Shown: positions 49,959 to 59,476 of the stretch, in pieces | Position numbering within the stretch: position 1 is the first letter of the stretch | How the letters are laid out: each line of letters opens with the position of its first letter | Assembly: GCA_035627615.1 (NCBI GenBank) | Contig: DASPLL010000086.1 | Coordinates: 1-64,000 of the forward strand | DNA length: 64,000 nt | Direction: 5' to 3' | Origin: BRH-c25 sp035627615 | Lineage (GTDB): Bacteria > Bacillota > Clostridia > Lutisporales > Lutisporaceae | Position numbers and translations under genes: made by a program | The notes under the pieces: model-generated | The model's input: the letters and a program-made list of their open reading frames with translations, nothing else | Told to the model about the DNA's origin: nothing | Databases searched by the model: none

Positions 49959-51620
49959 ATGCAGGAAACAGTCGTGTTGACATTCCCTCAAAATATCAGG
50001 AAAGAGTATCCCGGGGGCACGAAGCTCCAGAAGATCGCAAAGGATTTTCAGCAGGATTTTAAGTCGGATATAGTTGGAGCCATTGTGAACAATGAGCTTA
50101 AGGAATTATGGGTTGAGATCCGGAAGGATTGCTGCCTGCAATTCATTGACCGGACCACTGTCTACGGCAGCAGGTTTTATTCAAGAAGCGTGGCGTTTTT
50201 GTTTATAATAGCAGCGAAAGAGGTATTTAAGGGGTGCAGGGTCACTGTAGAGCACTCCCTCAGCAAGGGGCTTTACTGTGAGGTCCATAAGGATGAGCCA
50301 TTGACAGAGGCAGATATTGCAAGGATAGAAGAAAAAATGTGGGAGCTTCAGAAGCTGGATATACCCTTTGAAAAAAGTAAAATAACAAGCGCAGAGGCTA
50401 TTAAGATATTTGAAAGTACCCAGCAGTTTGATAAAGTAAACCTAATAAAATATAGGAAGAAAAAGAATATAAATATATATAAATGCTACGGCTACTATGA
50501 TTATTTTTATGGATACATGGTTCCCTCCACAGGGTATCTGAAGCTCTTCGAGCTAAAATTCAACAAACCGGGACTTGTACTGAGATTTCCTGAAAAATCA
50601 GCTCCTAACAAGCTGCCGGAGCATGTGGAACAGCAAAAACTCTTCAACATATTCAGGGAGTTTGAAAAATGGGGGAAGATACTGGAGCTGGAAAATATCA
50701 GCCAGCTAAACGATACAATAAAGAACGGCAGAATGAGCGAGCTGATAGCAGTCGCAGAAGGCCTCCATGAGAAAAAGATCGCACAGATCGCCGACATGAT
50801 CGCAGCCTCAGGAAATAAAAAGCTTGTGCTTATTGCCGGACCGTCCTCATCGGGGAAAACAACCTTCGCCCAGCGTTTGTCCGTGCAGCTGAGGGTAAAT
50901 GGCCTGAAGCCGGTAGCAATTTCCATTGATGATTTCTTTAAGGACCGGGAGGATACCCCTGTAGGAGAAGACGGGGAATATGATTTTGAGACTATAGATG
51001 CAATTGACATAGTTACCTTTAATGATGTGATAATGCGGCTTATAAAGGGCGAAGAAGTTGAAATTCCTGTTTTTAACTTCCATACCGGCAACAGGGAATG
51101 GAAAGGCAAAAAAATGAAGATCAGTGAGGAACAGGTGCTGGTAGTTGAGGGGATACACGGGCTGAATGAAACGCTCACCAAGTATATTCCAAAGGAGCAG
51201 AAGTTCAAGATATATATAAGTGCGCTGACGCATCTCAGCATAGATGACCACAACAGGATCCCCACTTCCGACCTAAGGCTTATCAGGCGTATAGTCAGGG
51301 ATTTCCAGTTCAGATCAGCTGATGCGCTCTCCACAATAAAGAGATGGGATTCGGTAAGAAGGGGAGAAGACAAATACATCTATCCGTTCCAGGAGGAAGC
51401 TGATATAATGTTCAACTCGTCCCTTGTTTATGAACTGGCGATGCTGAACCAGGTAGCGCTGCCGCAGCTGGAGAAGATCGACAACAGTGTTCCGGAATAT
51501 ATAGAAGCCAAGAGGCTGACAAAATTTTTACAATATTTCCTTGAAGCGGACATGAATGCAATTCCCTCCAATTCAATTTTACGGGAGTTTGTCGGAAACA
51601 GCTGCTTCTTTGAAAAATAA
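49959..51620 (+). CDS. Uridine-kinase/phosphoribulokinase family protein with N-terminal TGS-like domain
   Basis: The 553-residue protein has a TGS-like start (VVLTFPQNIRKEYPGGTKLQKIA), a threonyl-tRNA synthetase editing-like second domain (FIDRTTVYGSRFYSRS, AKEVFKG) and a C-terminal kinase with Walker A GPSSSGKTTFAQRL, SIDDFFKDRED and LVVEGIHGLNE. This is the known bacterial fusion usually annotated as uridine kinase. True substrate is uncertain. ATG 49959 has GGAGGTTAGTATA upstream. The gene is monocistronic, followed by a strong terminator. Confidence 0.85.
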   Translation: MQETVVLTFPQNIRKEYPGGTKLQKIAKDFQQDFKSDIVGAIVNNELKELWVEIRKDCCLQFIDRTTVYGSRFYSRSVAFLFIIAAKEVFKGCRVTVEHSLSKGLYCEVHKDEPLTEADIARIEEKMWELQKLDIPFEKSKITSAEAIKIFESTQQFDKVNLIKYRKKKNINIYKCYGYYDYFYGYMVPSTGYLKLFELKFNKPGLVLRFPEKSAPNKLPEHVEQQKLFNIFREFEKWGKILELENISQLNDTIKNGRMSELIAVAEGLHEKKIAQIADMIAASGNKKLVLIAGPSSSGKTTFAQRLSVQLRVNGLKPVAISIDDFFKDREDTPVGEDGEYDFETIDAIDIVTFNDVIMRLIKGEEVEIPVFNFHTGNREWKGKKMKISEEQVLVVEGIHGLNETLTKYIPKEQKFKIYISALTHLSIDDHNRIPTSDLRLIRRIVRDFQFRSADALSTIKRWDSVRRGEDKYIYPFQEEADIMFNSSLVYELAMLNQVALPQLEKIDNSVPEYIEAKRLTKFLQYFLEADMNAIPSNSILREFVGNSCFFEK

Positions 51621-51632
51621 TAGTGAGTGGAC

Positions 51633-51660
51633 AAAAGCTGCAAGTGATTGCAGCTTTTTT
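51633..51660 (+). terminator. Terminator of the uridine-kinase family gene
   Basis: AAAAGCTGCAA and TTGCAGCTTTT form a perfect stem with T-run. Confidence 0.88.
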
Positions 51661-51759
51661 GCTGGAATAATAGTTAAAAACTTTTTTAATATTATTATCA
51701 AATTAGCAAAAAATAAAAATGCAAAACCAAAAATAAAAAATATGGAGGAATAACTGCCT

Positions 51760-52611
51760 ATGAGAAGAAAAAGCATTATCATATTAGCTCTGGTATTGGT
51801 TTTTGCATTAATGTTCACTGCCTGTGCAGCTAGAAGGCCTCTTCAGACACCTGTACAGCCAAGACAGGATACAACAGGTCTCTACGACAACAATAGAGGA
51901 GTCGGATCAGGCGCCGGACGGACAACAGGTGTAGGCACCAGAACAGGTGTCGGCACAGGCGGATATACAGGAAGGGGTCCAAGCTCAAACGATCCCTATG
52001 ATTTAGGCTACGGCGCCGGGAATAATGCAGGCTATGGCGGTTACGGCGCAACGGGAATTGGCAGGGACTTCGGAGGAACAGGAACTACCGGTAACTATGG
52101 CGGATTAGGAACTGGTATGGGCAACCCGACATACTATGGCGGCTACGGCGGTTATGGCGGTTATAACAACGGCATGTATGGAGGATATGGTAACGACTAC
52201 AGAAATATCGGCGGAGGAAATAATTCTCCAAACTTTGCACTTAATAATAACAGAGGAACAACCCAGGCCGATAGTATAGCAAGAGCAGTTGAACAAATGA
52301 CCGGCGTTGATAACGCAACTTGTGTTGTATCGGGAAATACTGCTTATGTAGGCATAGATACTGATGGAGACCTTACCGGCAGGAATATTGCCTACGGGAA
52401 CGCAACTGATCTTACAGCAGTGAAAAGGGCTTGCGCCCAGAGGGTAAAATCAGTTAACCCGAACATCCAGACTGTATATGTCAGCACAGACGCCAACTTC
52501 TTTGACAGACTCAGAAATGTTGGTGACAGGGTCAGAAACGGGGGAAATGTAAATAACTTCAGAAATGAACTCAATACACTCATAAGGGGACTGACTCCTG
52601 AAAGACAGTAA
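51760..52611 (+). CDS. YhcN/YlaJ-family sporulation lipoprotein with Gly/Tyr-rich repeat region
   Basis: The 283-residue protein has a lipoprotein signal (lipobox FTACA, Cys22). A low-complexity region at about 40-160 is rich in Gly, Tyr, Thr and Asn (GYGGYGGYNNGMYGGYG and similar). The C-terminal YhcN domain (ADSIARAVEQMTGVDNATCVVSGNTAYVGID to VYVSTDANFFDRL) is typical of spore inner-membrane or germination lipoproteins. The Gly-rich insert is longer than in Bacillus. The start has GGAGG upstream. Confidence 0.83.
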   Translation: MRRKSIIILALVLVFALMFTACAARRPLQTPVQPRQDTTGLYDNNRGVGSGAGRTTGVGTRTGVGTGGYTGRGPSSNDPYDLGYGAGNNAGYGGYGATGIGRDFGGTGTTGNYGGLGTGMGNPTYYGGYGGYGGYNNGMYGGYGNDYRNIGGGNNSPNFALNNNRGTTQADSIARAVEQMTGVDNATCVVSGNTAYVGIDTDGDLTGRNIAYGNATDLTAVKRACAQRVKSVNPNIQTVYVSTDANFFDRLRNVGDRVRNGGNVNNFRNELNTLIRGLTPERQ

Positions 52612-52634
52612 AACAGGGCTGAAAACTAAAATAG

Positions 52635-52663
52635 CGTTCCGCAGTAATGCGGGACGTTTTTTT
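52635..52663 (+). terminator. Terminator of the spore lipoprotein gene
   Basis: CGTTCCGC and GCGGGACG form the stem, followed by seven T. A palindrome GTAATTGC-GTAA-GCAATTAC lies further on at 52724-52743. Confidence 0.8.
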
Positions 52664-52926
52664 GGTATAATATAAGTACAGCTATAGCTATACTTATATT
52701 TTTTTGGTATTATAACAACGGAAGTAATTGCGTAAGCAATTACAACACACAGTTTCAACGAGGTTAGGGATACTTTTATAGAGGCGGGGAACATCTTTTA
52801 CCCTCGTTATATTTGTGGCCTGGAATTATTGGTTAAATTTCTTTGACATAGAAATAATAGATATATGTTCAAACACATATCTTCCGCTTATTAATAAATT
52901 ATAATATAAGAATTATGTGTAGCTAT

Positions 52927-52971
52927 ATAGGTTGCAATTAAGAAGTTTCAAGGAAGAATTATGCAACCTAT
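52927..52971 (+). promoter_or_regulatory. Hairpin arms in the DUF2500 leader
   Basis: ATAGGTTGCA and TGCAACCTAT form a perfect 10-bp inverted repeat with a 25-nt loop. Its 3' arm overlaps the start of the shared leader element. Confidence 0.55.
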
Positions 52972-53041
52972 GAAATCAAGGAAAATGTTTTGCAATATTT
53001 GAATTTCAATGTAAAATGTTTATTGCAAAACATATAGGAGG
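52962..53041 (+). promoter_or_regulatory. Conserved leader element ending in the ribosome-binding site, copy B (DUF2500 gene)
   Basis: Homologous to 4319-4395, with the inverted repeat ATGTTTTGCA (52985-52994) / TGCAAAACAT (53024-53033), ending ATATAGGAGG 8 nt before the ATG. Confidence 0.6.
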
Positions 53042-53049
53042 TAGTACCT

Positions 53050-53421
53050 ATGGGGTTCGGGAATCCATTTGACAATTTTATGTTTTCTGCTATTCCATTC
53101 TTTATATTCATAGTCTTTGCCATAATCATCATGGTCTTCATAACATCTTTTGTAAAGGGAATCGGCCAGTATTTCAGAAACAACAGCCTCCCCGAGCAGC
53201 AGATACCTGCAAGGCTTATAGCTAAACGCACTCATACCTGGGGAGGACATGGGAATATGAGTGCCCATACCAGCTACTATGCAACCTTTGAAACAGAAAA
53301 GGGAGACAGGCTGGAGTTCCCTATAGGCAGTCAATTTTCTGGAATGCATGTGGAAGGTGACGCCGGAATGCTGACTCATCGCGGTACAAGATTCATTAGC
53401 TTTGAAAGAGAACATATGTAG
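53050..53421 (+). CDS. DUF2500-family membrane protein (YhhM-like)
   Basis: The 123-residue protein has one N-terminal transmembrane helix (about 12-38, FFIFIVFAIIIMVFI) and a soluble domain with IPARLIAKRTHTWGG, SYYATFETEKGDRLEFPIGSQFSG and MLTHRGTRFISFER. This is the DUF2500 pattern; function is unknown. It has the conserved 80-nt leader shared with larE. The methyltransferase gene follows 14 bp later. Confidence 0.82.
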   Translation: MGFGNPFDNFMFSAIPFFIFIVFAIIIMVFITSFVKGIGQYFRNNSLPEQQIPARLIAKRTHTWGGHGNMSAHTSYYATFETEKGDRLEFPIGSQFSGMHVEGDAGMLTHRGTRFISFEREHM

Positions 53422-53435
53422 AAAGGGAATATACT

Positions 53436-54452
53436 ATGGAAAACAGTACATTTGTTATAACTGCCTCAGCACAGTACCTCAGCCAGGGCCTTAACGAACT
53501 GCAGGAGTCGGATGGAAGCATGAGGACTGTGAAGCTTCTAGAAAACGGGATTGCAATTATTGAGACGAAGCTTGCCAGACCTGACTTTATACAGGCGGTT
53601 AATACAAAGAGACCGGTATTCATAAGACACATGAATGCAATAGATTATGTAATAGATTTAGAAGGCAGCGGACCACAAAGGATAGCCGACACAGTCGGGC
53701 AGTACATGAGAATAGCACCGGGGCATAAGACAGCTGTTCAGGTTCGGAAAGGCCTGGGGGATTATTCTTACAGTCCGGTGAATGTCAAAAATGCTGTTGA
53801 TACCGTACTTGCAGACAGCATAGGGGCTGTTCCGGAGGTCAAGGAACCGGAGTATATCATATCTATTCTGCTTTGTGGTGAAAAGTGTTATATAGGACTT
53901 GGGACTCCTGAGGAGAATATTTCAGCATGGTCCGGGGGCATGATGCATTTCAGAAAAAGTGAAAATGATATTTCAAGGGCAAAATATAAGCTGATGGAGG
54001 CAATTGAGGTATTCCATATCAATATGAAAAGCTTCAGCAGAGCTCTTGACCTTGGGGCAGCTCCCGGCGGATGGTCTTCGGTACTGCTGGAGCACGGACT
54101 TCAGGTTACAGCAGTGGATACCGGAGATATGGATGACAGACTGTACAAATACCCTGGCTTCAAGTTTTTGAAGATAAACGCTTCTGAATTGGAGCTTGCA
54201 CAAGATAGCTTCGACCTCCTGACATCGGATATAAGCTGGAACCCGAAAAATACCGCGAGGCTTATAATAGGAGCATCGAAATACCTGAAGCCTGAAGGAA
54301 CTGCAGTGGTGACCCTTAAGCTTATGGGCGGCAAGGTGCGGAAGACGATCAAGGAAGTTACGGCCTTATATAATGAAGTTTTCGAGATTCTGGAGATAAA
54401 GCAGCTTTTTCATAATAGAGATGAAGTGACGCTGTATCTTAGGAAAAGATAA
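53436..54452 (+). CDS. FtsJ/RlmM-like SAM-dependent rRNA methyltransferase
   Basis: The protein has 338 residues. The N-terminal part (about 1-150) resembles THUMP-like regions, and the C-terminal Rossmann fold has ALDLGAAPGGWSSVLLEHG (SAM-binding), AVDTGDMDD, LLTSDISWNPKNTARL and VVTLKLMGG. The Lys-Asp-Lys-Glu tetrad of 2'-O-methyltransferases is partly visible (Asp in SDIS, Lys in TLKL). It probably methylates 23S rRNA like RlmM. AGAAAGGGAATATACT precedes the ATG. It is in an operon with DUF2500 and ldcA genes. Confidence 0.8.
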   Translation: MENSTFVITASAQYLSQGLNELQESDGSMRTVKLLENGIAIIETKLARPDFIQAVNTKRPVFIRHMNAIDYVIDLEGSGPQRIADTVGQYMRIAPGHKTAVQVRKGLGDYSYSPVNVKNAVDTVLADSIGAVPEVKEPEYIISILLCGEKCYIGLGTPEENISAWSGGMMHFRKSENDISRAKYKLMEAIEVFHINMKSFSRALDLGAAPGGWSSVLLEHGLQVTAVDTGDMDDRLYKYPGFKFLKINASELELAQDSFDLLTSDISWNPKNTARLIIGASKYLKPEGTAVVTLKLMGGKVRKTIKEVTALYNEVFEILEIKQLFHNRDEVTLYLRKR

Positions 54453-54476
54453 CTAATAATTAAATGGGGTGTTCGA

Positions 54477-55400
54477 ATGAAGGCGAAAAGATTGGAAGCC
54501 GGAGATACAATAGGAATGGTGGCCCCTGCCAGTCCTTCAGACCGTTCCAAGGTAGAAAAAGCTGTAAAATACCTGGAGGGCATGGGATATAAGGTCAGAA
54601 CCGGTGAATCGGTATACAGCAGCAGAGGGTATCTGGCCGGGAAAGATGAGCTTAGAGCCTGTGACATTAACAGTATGTTCGCCGATGATGAGGTAAATGC
54701 GGTATTTTGTATGAGAGGGGGCTATGGCTCACAAAGAATATTGGATATGGTGGATTTTGAGCTTATAAGGAAGAAGCCGAAAATATTCATGGGCTTCAGC
54801 GACATCACAGCCTTGCTTAATGCAATTTACCAGGAATGCGGACTTATAACCTTTCATGGTCCTATGGGAGGAGACTTTGCAGGAGGCTTGGGAAAGCCTA
54901 CGAAATCAGCAATGAAAAGAGCATTGGAAAGCATTGAGCCGATAGGAGAGCTGCCGAATCCGGAAACTCCCGAGGTTGTTTCTGAGGGCAGAGCAAGGGG
55001 GATTCTGGTGGGAGGTAACCTTTCAATAGTTGCTTCCACCCTGGGTACACCATATGAAATTGACACCCTGGGCAGGATATTGCTGCTGGAGGATGTTTTT
55101 GAGGAGCCGTACAGTATAGACAGGATGCTGACCCAGCTCAGGCTGGCCGGAAAGCTTAGTGATGCGTCAGGTATCATACTGGGCGACTGGGGAAATTCAG
55201 TACCTGAGGAGCCTGAAAAAAGCCTCAGTCTGGAAGAGGTTTTTGAGGATATATTCAAGGATATTGGCAAGCCGGTGCTGAAAGGCTTCAAAATAGGGCA
55301 CTGCAAGCCTAACCTGACCGTACCGGTAGGCGCAGAGGCTTTTATAGATACTTGCAGCAGAACTGTCTGTATCCTTGAATCAGCTGTAAAACAGCCTTAA
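54477..55400 (+). CDS. ldcA: LD-carboxypeptidase (peptidase S66)
   Basis: The enzyme removes the terminal D-Ala from murein tetrapeptides during cell-wall recycling. The 307-residue protein has AGDTIGMVAPASPSDR, CMRGGYGSQRIL, nucleophile Ser108 in MGFSDITALL, Glu in LLLEDVFEEPYSIDRML and His in FKIGHCKPN, the S66 Ser-Glu-His triad. No export signal, so it is cytoplasmic. GGGGTGTTCGA precedes the ATG. Confidence 0.9.
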   Translation: MKAKRLEAGDTIGMVAPASPSDRSKVEKAVKYLEGMGYKVRTGESVYSSRGYLAGKDELRACDINSMFADDEVNAVFCMRGGYGSQRILDMVDFELIRKKPKIFMGFSDITALLNAIYQECGLITFHGPMGGDFAGGLGKPTKSAMKRALESIEPIGELPNPETPEVVSEGRARGILVGGNLSIVASTLGTPYEIDTLGRILLLEDVFEEPYSIDRMLTQLRLAGKLSDASGIILGDWGNSVPEEPEKSLSLEEVFEDIFKDIGKPVLKGFKIGHCKPNLTVPVGAEAFIDTCSRTVCILESAVKQP

Positions 55401-55413
55401 AAGTGAAAAATTG

Positions 55414-55441
55414 TTGATTAAGGTAGTAGGTATGTTATAAT
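55414..55441 (+). promoter_or_regulatory. Promoter of tig
   Basis: TTGATT (55414-55419), 16-bp spacer, TATAAT (55436-55441). The leader to the ATG is about 110 nt. Confidence 0.65.
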
Positions 55442-55557
55442 ATAAAGGATTGAAGGAATTCAGCTTTCTAAAGAGCAATGATTCTGTAAGAATTGTTTGT
55501 ATTTAGATATAATAAGAGTAAGCAAATGAGGAGCTTGCATAATTAAGGAGGAAACAC

Positions 55558-56847
55558 ATGAACTCAAAATTAGAAAAAATTGAAAACAATGTTGCAACAT
55601 TGGAGATATCGGTTTCACCGGAGAAGCTTGAGGAAGGAATAATGAAATCATACCTCAAGAACGTCAAAAAATTCAATATAGCCGGTTTCAGAAAAGGAAA
55701 AGCACCAAGGAAAATTATTGAGAGACATTATGGAGAAGCTGTTTTTTACGAAGATGCAATTAATATAGTATGTCCGGATGCATATGATGAGGCAGTAAAA
55801 GAACACAATCTGGACCCTGTTGACAGGCCTGATATAGACATAGTTGAGATCGAAGGCGGCAAAGGCTTGATCTTCAAAGCTATGGTCACAGTAAAGCCTG
55901 AGGTTGTGTTGGGACAGTACAAAGGAATAGAAGCAGAGAAAAAAGAGTATAATGTAACTGACGAAGATGTAAATAAAGAAATTGAGCAAATGAGAGAAAA
56001 GAATGCCAGATTGGTAGAAGTTACTGACAGACCGGTTAAAAACGGAGATATCACGATAATCGACTTTAAGGGTTTTGTTGACGGCGTCCAATTTGATGGA
56101 GGCACTTCAGAGAATCATAATCTTGAAATAGGTTCCGGACAGTTCATACCAGGCTTTGAAGAGCAGCTTGTCGGTGCAGAGCTTGGTAAAGAAGTAGATG
56201 TCAACGTTCACTTCCCTGAGGAATATAGAAGTGAAGAATTAGCAGGAAAACCTGCCTTATTTAAGGTCACAGTCAAAGAAATCAAAGAGAAGCAGTTAGT
56301 CAGCCTTGATGATGAATTTGCCAAGGATGTAAGTGAATTTGACACTTTGGAAGAGTTGAAGGCAGATATAAGGAAGAAAAGAGATGAAGAGGCAAAGAGG
56401 ATTGAAAAGCAGCAGTATGAGGATGCAGTGATCAATAAGATTGTAGAAAATGCGACTGTTGATATACCTGAAGTAATGGTTGATGCACAGGTAAACATAA
56501 TGGTGAGAGATTTTGACTATCAGCTCAGATACCAGGGCTTAAAGCTGGAAGATTACCTTAGATACATGAACATGGATATTGATAAGCTCAAGGAGTCATA
56601 TAAAGACACAGCTAAGGGCAGGGTAAAGAGCCAGCTGGTACTGGAAAAGGTGGCTGAAGCTGAAGGTATTGCAGCTACAGAGGAAGACCTGAATGCAGAA
56701 ATTGAAAAGACAGCACAGCATTATAAACAGGATCTGGAAAAGTTCAAGAAAACTTTAAAAGATGACGAAATCTCATATATAAAGGATGGTATAATAATTC
56801 AAAAGACTATTGACTTCCTTGTAGAAAACAGCATCGCAAAGAATTAA
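55558..56847 (+). CDS. tig: Trigger factor
   Basis: The ribosome-bound chaperone and peptidyl-prolyl isomerase has 429 residues. The N-terminal ribosome-binding domain has the signature FNIAGFRKGKAPRKIIE. The FKBP domain lies at about 160-245 (GDITIIDFKGFVDGVQFDGG, IPGFEEQLVGAELGKEV), followed by the helical C-terminal chaperone arms. Length is normal. GGAGGAAACAC precedes the ATG. The gene starts the tig-clpP-clpX series conserved in Bacillota. Confidence 0.97.
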   Translation: MNSKLEKIENNVATLEISVSPEKLEEGIMKSYLKNVKKFNIAGFRKGKAPRKIIERHYGEAVFYEDAINIVCPDAYDEAVKEHNLDPVDRPDIDIVEIEGGKGLIFKAMVTVKPEVVLGQYKGIEAEKKEYNVTDEDVNKEIEQMREKNARLVEVTDRPVKNGDITIIDFKGFVDGVQFDGGTSENHNLEIGSGQFIPGFEEQLVGAELGKEVDVNVHFPEEYRSEELAGKPALFKVTVKEIKEKQLVSLDDEFAKDVSEFDTLEELKADIRKKRDEEAKRIEKQQYEDAVINKIVENATVDIPEVMVDAQVNIMVRDFDYQLRYQGLKLEDYLRYMNMDIDKLKESYKDTAKGRVKSQLVLEKVAEAEGIAATEEDLNAEIEKTAQHYKQDLEKFKKTLKDDEISYIKDGIIIQKTIDFLVENSIAKN

Positions 56848-56881
56848 GGTATGCTTAATAAATTAAGCGAGGAGGATACGT

Positions 56882-57466
56882 ATGAGTCTTGTACCGATAG
56901 TTGTAGAACAGACCAATAGGGGAGAGCGCTCCTATGATATTTACTCAAGACTTCTGAAGGACAGGATAATTTTCCTTGGTGATGAAGTCAACGATGTTAC
57001 AGCAAGCCTGGTGGTTGCACAGCTTTTGTTCCTTGAAGCTGATGACCCTGACAAGGAAATAAACTTTTATATCAACAGCCCTGGAGGCTCAATAACAGCC
57101 GGTATGGCAATATATGACACAATGCAGTACATCAAGCCTGATGTATCCACCATCTGTGTCGGTATGGCAGCCAGTATGGGCGCATTTCTGCTGGCGGCAG
57201 GGGCAAAGGGAAAGAGATTCTGCCTTCCCAACAGTGAGGTTATGATACACCAGCCTTCCGGCGGAGCACAAGGTAAAGCCACAGATGTGGGTATATATGC
57301 TGAGAGGCTTATAAAAAGCAGGAAAAGAATTAATGAGATACTAAGCGAAAAGACAGGACAGCCGATAGAGAAGATCGAAAGAGATGTTGAAAGGGATTAT
57401 TTTATGTCGGCAGAGGAGGCAAAAGCATACGGACTTGTTGATGAGATCCTTGTTAAAAGAAGGTAA
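56882..57466 (+). CDS. clpP: ATP-dependent Clp protease proteolytic subunit
   Basis: The 194-residue serine protease forms the tetradecameric chamber used with ClpX. It has SLVPIVVEQTNRGERSYDIYSRLLKDRII, oxyanion/Ser block GMAASMGAFLLAAG with the catalytic Ser, catalytic His in EVMIHQPSGG and Asp in ERDVERDYFMSAEEA. It lies 34 bp after tig and 14 bp before clpX. Confidence 0.97.
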   Translation: MSLVPIVVEQTNRGERSYDIYSRLLKDRIIFLGDEVNDVTASLVVAQLLFLEADDPDKEINFYINSPGGSITAGMAIYDTMQYIKPDVSTICVGMAASMGAFLLAAGAKGKRFCLPNSEVMIHQPSGGAQGKATDVGIYAERLIKSRKRINEILSEKTGQPIEKIERDVERDYFMSAEEAKAYGLVDEILVKRR

Positions 57467-57480
57467 AGTGGGGTGAAAAG

Positions 57481-58776
57481 ATGGCTAAATTTGATGATAA
57501 GAAACAACTGAAGTGCTCATTCTGTGGTAAGAATCAGGAGCAGGTCAGAAGATTGATAGCAGGCCCAGGCGTATATATATGTGATGAATGTATCGAGCTT
57601 TGCCAGGAAATCATTGACGAGGAATTTGACGAGGAACTGGATACCGAGCTGCAGGATGTTCCAAAGCCCGCACAGATAAAAGAGTTTCTCGACCAGTATG
57701 TAATAGGGCAGGACGAAGCAAAGAAAGCTTTGGCAGTTGCTGTTTATAATCATTATAAAAGAATAAATTCAGACTACAAAATAGATGATGTTGAGCTGCA
57801 GAAGAGTAATATCGCACTCATAGGTCCGACGGGCTCAGGTAAGACATTGCTTGCACAGACATTGGCAAAGATGCTCAATGTACCCTTTGCAATAGCAGAT
57901 GCGACTTCCCTGACAGAAGCGGGTTATGTGGGAGAAGATGTGGAGAATATTCTGCTGAAGCTCATCCAAAATGCGGACTATGACATTGAAAGAGCGCAAA
58001 AGGGTATTGTATACATTGATGAAGTGGATAAGATAGCAAGAAAATCGGAGAACCCTTCAATAACCAGAGATGTTTCAGGTGAAGGTGTGCAGCAGGCCTT
58101 ATTAAAGATACTTGAAGGCACCGTTGCAAGCGTTCCGCCTCAGGGAGGCAGGAAGCATCCTCATCAGGAGTTCATTCAGATTGATACCACCAACATATTG
58201 TTTATCTGCGGCGGAGCCTTTGATGGCTTAGAAAAGATAATAATGAACAGAACAGGCAAGAAATCCATGGGTTTTGTTGCCGATATACAATCCAAGGAGC
58301 AGCAGGACATCGGGCAGATCCTTAAGAAGATAATGCCGGAAGACCTGTTAAAATTCGGACTTATACCCGAATTTGTAGGCAGGATTCCTATAATAGTCAC
58401 ACTGAATCCTTTGGACAAAAAAGCACTTGTGCAAATACTTACAGAGCCGAAGAATGCTCTCGTAAAGCAGTATCAGAAGTTATTTGAGCTTGACAATGTG
58501 GATCTGGAATTCGAAGAGGAAGCAGTACAGGAAATTGCACAGAAGGCATTGGACAGGAAGACCGGAGCCAGAGGCTTAAGGGCTATTTTTGAAGAGACAA
58601 TGCTCAATGTGATGTACGAAATTCCATCCAGGGATGATATAGACAAGTGCATCGTCACAAAAGAAGCTATATCGGAACACAAGGAGCCAAATATAGTGTA
58701 TCTTGAGCCAGGGGCAAAGAAGGCTGCCAAAAAGCAGTCCAGAAAAGGCCAGAAGGTGCGGAGAGGTACGGCATAA
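57481..58776 (+). CDS. clpX: ATP-dependent Clp protease ATPase subunit ClpX
   Basis: The 431-residue AAA+ unfoldase delivers substrates to ClpP. The N-terminal zinc-binding domain has CSFCGKNQEQV and CDECIELC. Walker A is GPTGSGKTLLAQ, Walker B is IVYIDEVDKIARK, and the IGF-type loop is in the 260-275 region (TGKKSMGFVAD). The basic tail (AKKAAKKQSRKGQKVRRGTA) is slightly extended. Confidence 0.97.
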   Translation: MAKFDDKKQLKCSFCGKNQEQVRRLIAGPGVYICDECIELCQEIIDEEFDEELDTELQDVPKPAQIKEFLDQYVIGQDEAKKALAVAVYNHYKRINSDYKIDDVELQKSNIALIGPTGSGKTLLAQTLAKMLNVPFAIADATSLTEAGYVGEDVENILLKLIQNADYDIERAQKGIVYIDEVDKIARKSENPSITRDVSGEGVQQALLKILEGTVASVPPQGGRKHPHQEFIQIDTTNILFICGGAFDGLEKIIMNRTGKKSMGFVADIQSKEQQDIGQILKKIMPEDLLKFGLIPEFVGRIPIIVTLNPLDKKALVQILTEPKNALVKQYQKLFELDNVDLEFEEEAVQEIAQKALDRKTGARGLRAIFEETMLNVMYEIPSRDDIDKCIVTKEAISEHKEPNIVYLEPGAKKAAKKQSRKGQKVRRGTA

Positions 58777-58783
58777 TAGAAAT

Positions 58784-58817
58784 AACCGGTTTGGGGAAAA
58801 ATCTCCAGACCGGTTTT
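58784..58817. terminator. Terminator of tig-clpP-clpX, shared with the convergent tautomerase gene
   Basis: AACCGGTTTGGGGA and TCTCCAGACCGGTT form a near-perfect stem followed by TTTTTATTTT. Confidence 0.85.
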
Positions 58818-58821
58818 TATT

Positions 58822-59178
58822 TTAATTGTGATCAATTCCTCCATACCAGTTTTCTGAAGGAATCTCAATTATGCAGCAGTTAATATCCCTCATATCGGTT
58901 TCTACATATTTGGAAACAAGACTGCAGACCTTTTGAAGCATTGCTTTTTTTATTTCAGGGCTTCTTCCCGGATACATGGTGATCTCAACATATACAAAGT
59001 TGCTGCTCTGGCTCTCGTGAACACTTCTGAGCTGTGGAAGGGCTTCGTATAAGATAACCTGACCAAGCTTTTCATCAGTATTCAGAAGCTCAACTATTGC
59101 TTTCCTGACCTCCTTTACAAGAATAGGCTTCAGGAAAGGAAGCACTGTTGATGATATATGAATTTTTACAATTGGCAT
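58822..59178 (-). CDS. Tautomerase-superfamily protein
   Basis: The 118-residue protein begins MPIVKIHISSTVLPF; after Met removal, Pro1 is the catalytic base of the 4-oxalocrotonate tautomerase fold. I chose 59178 for that reason, with GGGGGTGCAAAA upstream. Length is nearly double the 60-residue 4-OT monomer, as in MIF/DUF1904-like members. VYVEITMYPGRSPEIKKAMLQKV is the second strand-helix unit. Substrate unknown. It interrupts the Clp-Lon series on the opposite strand. The gap 59179-59476 is AT-rich, without a clear gene. Confidence 0.75.
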   Translation of the reverse strand: MPIVKIHISSTVLPFLKPILVKEVRKAIVELLNTDEKLGQVILYEALPQLRSVHESQSSNFVYVEITMYPGRSPEIKKAMLQKVCSLVSKYVETDMRDINCCIIEIPSENWYGGIDHN

Positions 59179-59476
59179 TTTTGCACCCCCATCTATATTA
59201 TAGATTATATTCAACTACTTAACATTATTCAATCTTTTATAAATATATTCTTAGCCTCAATTACTATATAAAATGTGAGAAAAATTTCACAAGGCTTGGT
59301 TGTAAGAATTGTAAAATGTTTTTCGAAAACCAAATTGTACAGGATAAAAAAAAGTCATGGGCAAATAATACTATTGAAACTGCCTATATTGCAGAGCGTA
59401 TTCCAAAATAGTCAATTTTACATAAGTAAACGCTTCGTCATGTACAAAATTCACATTTGAGAGGGAGGAATATAAG

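Noticed and set aside
59300..59470. Sigma-F-type promoter before lonB
   Set aside because: A GGGCAAATAATA stretch loosely resembles the -10, but no -35 at the right spacing was found.
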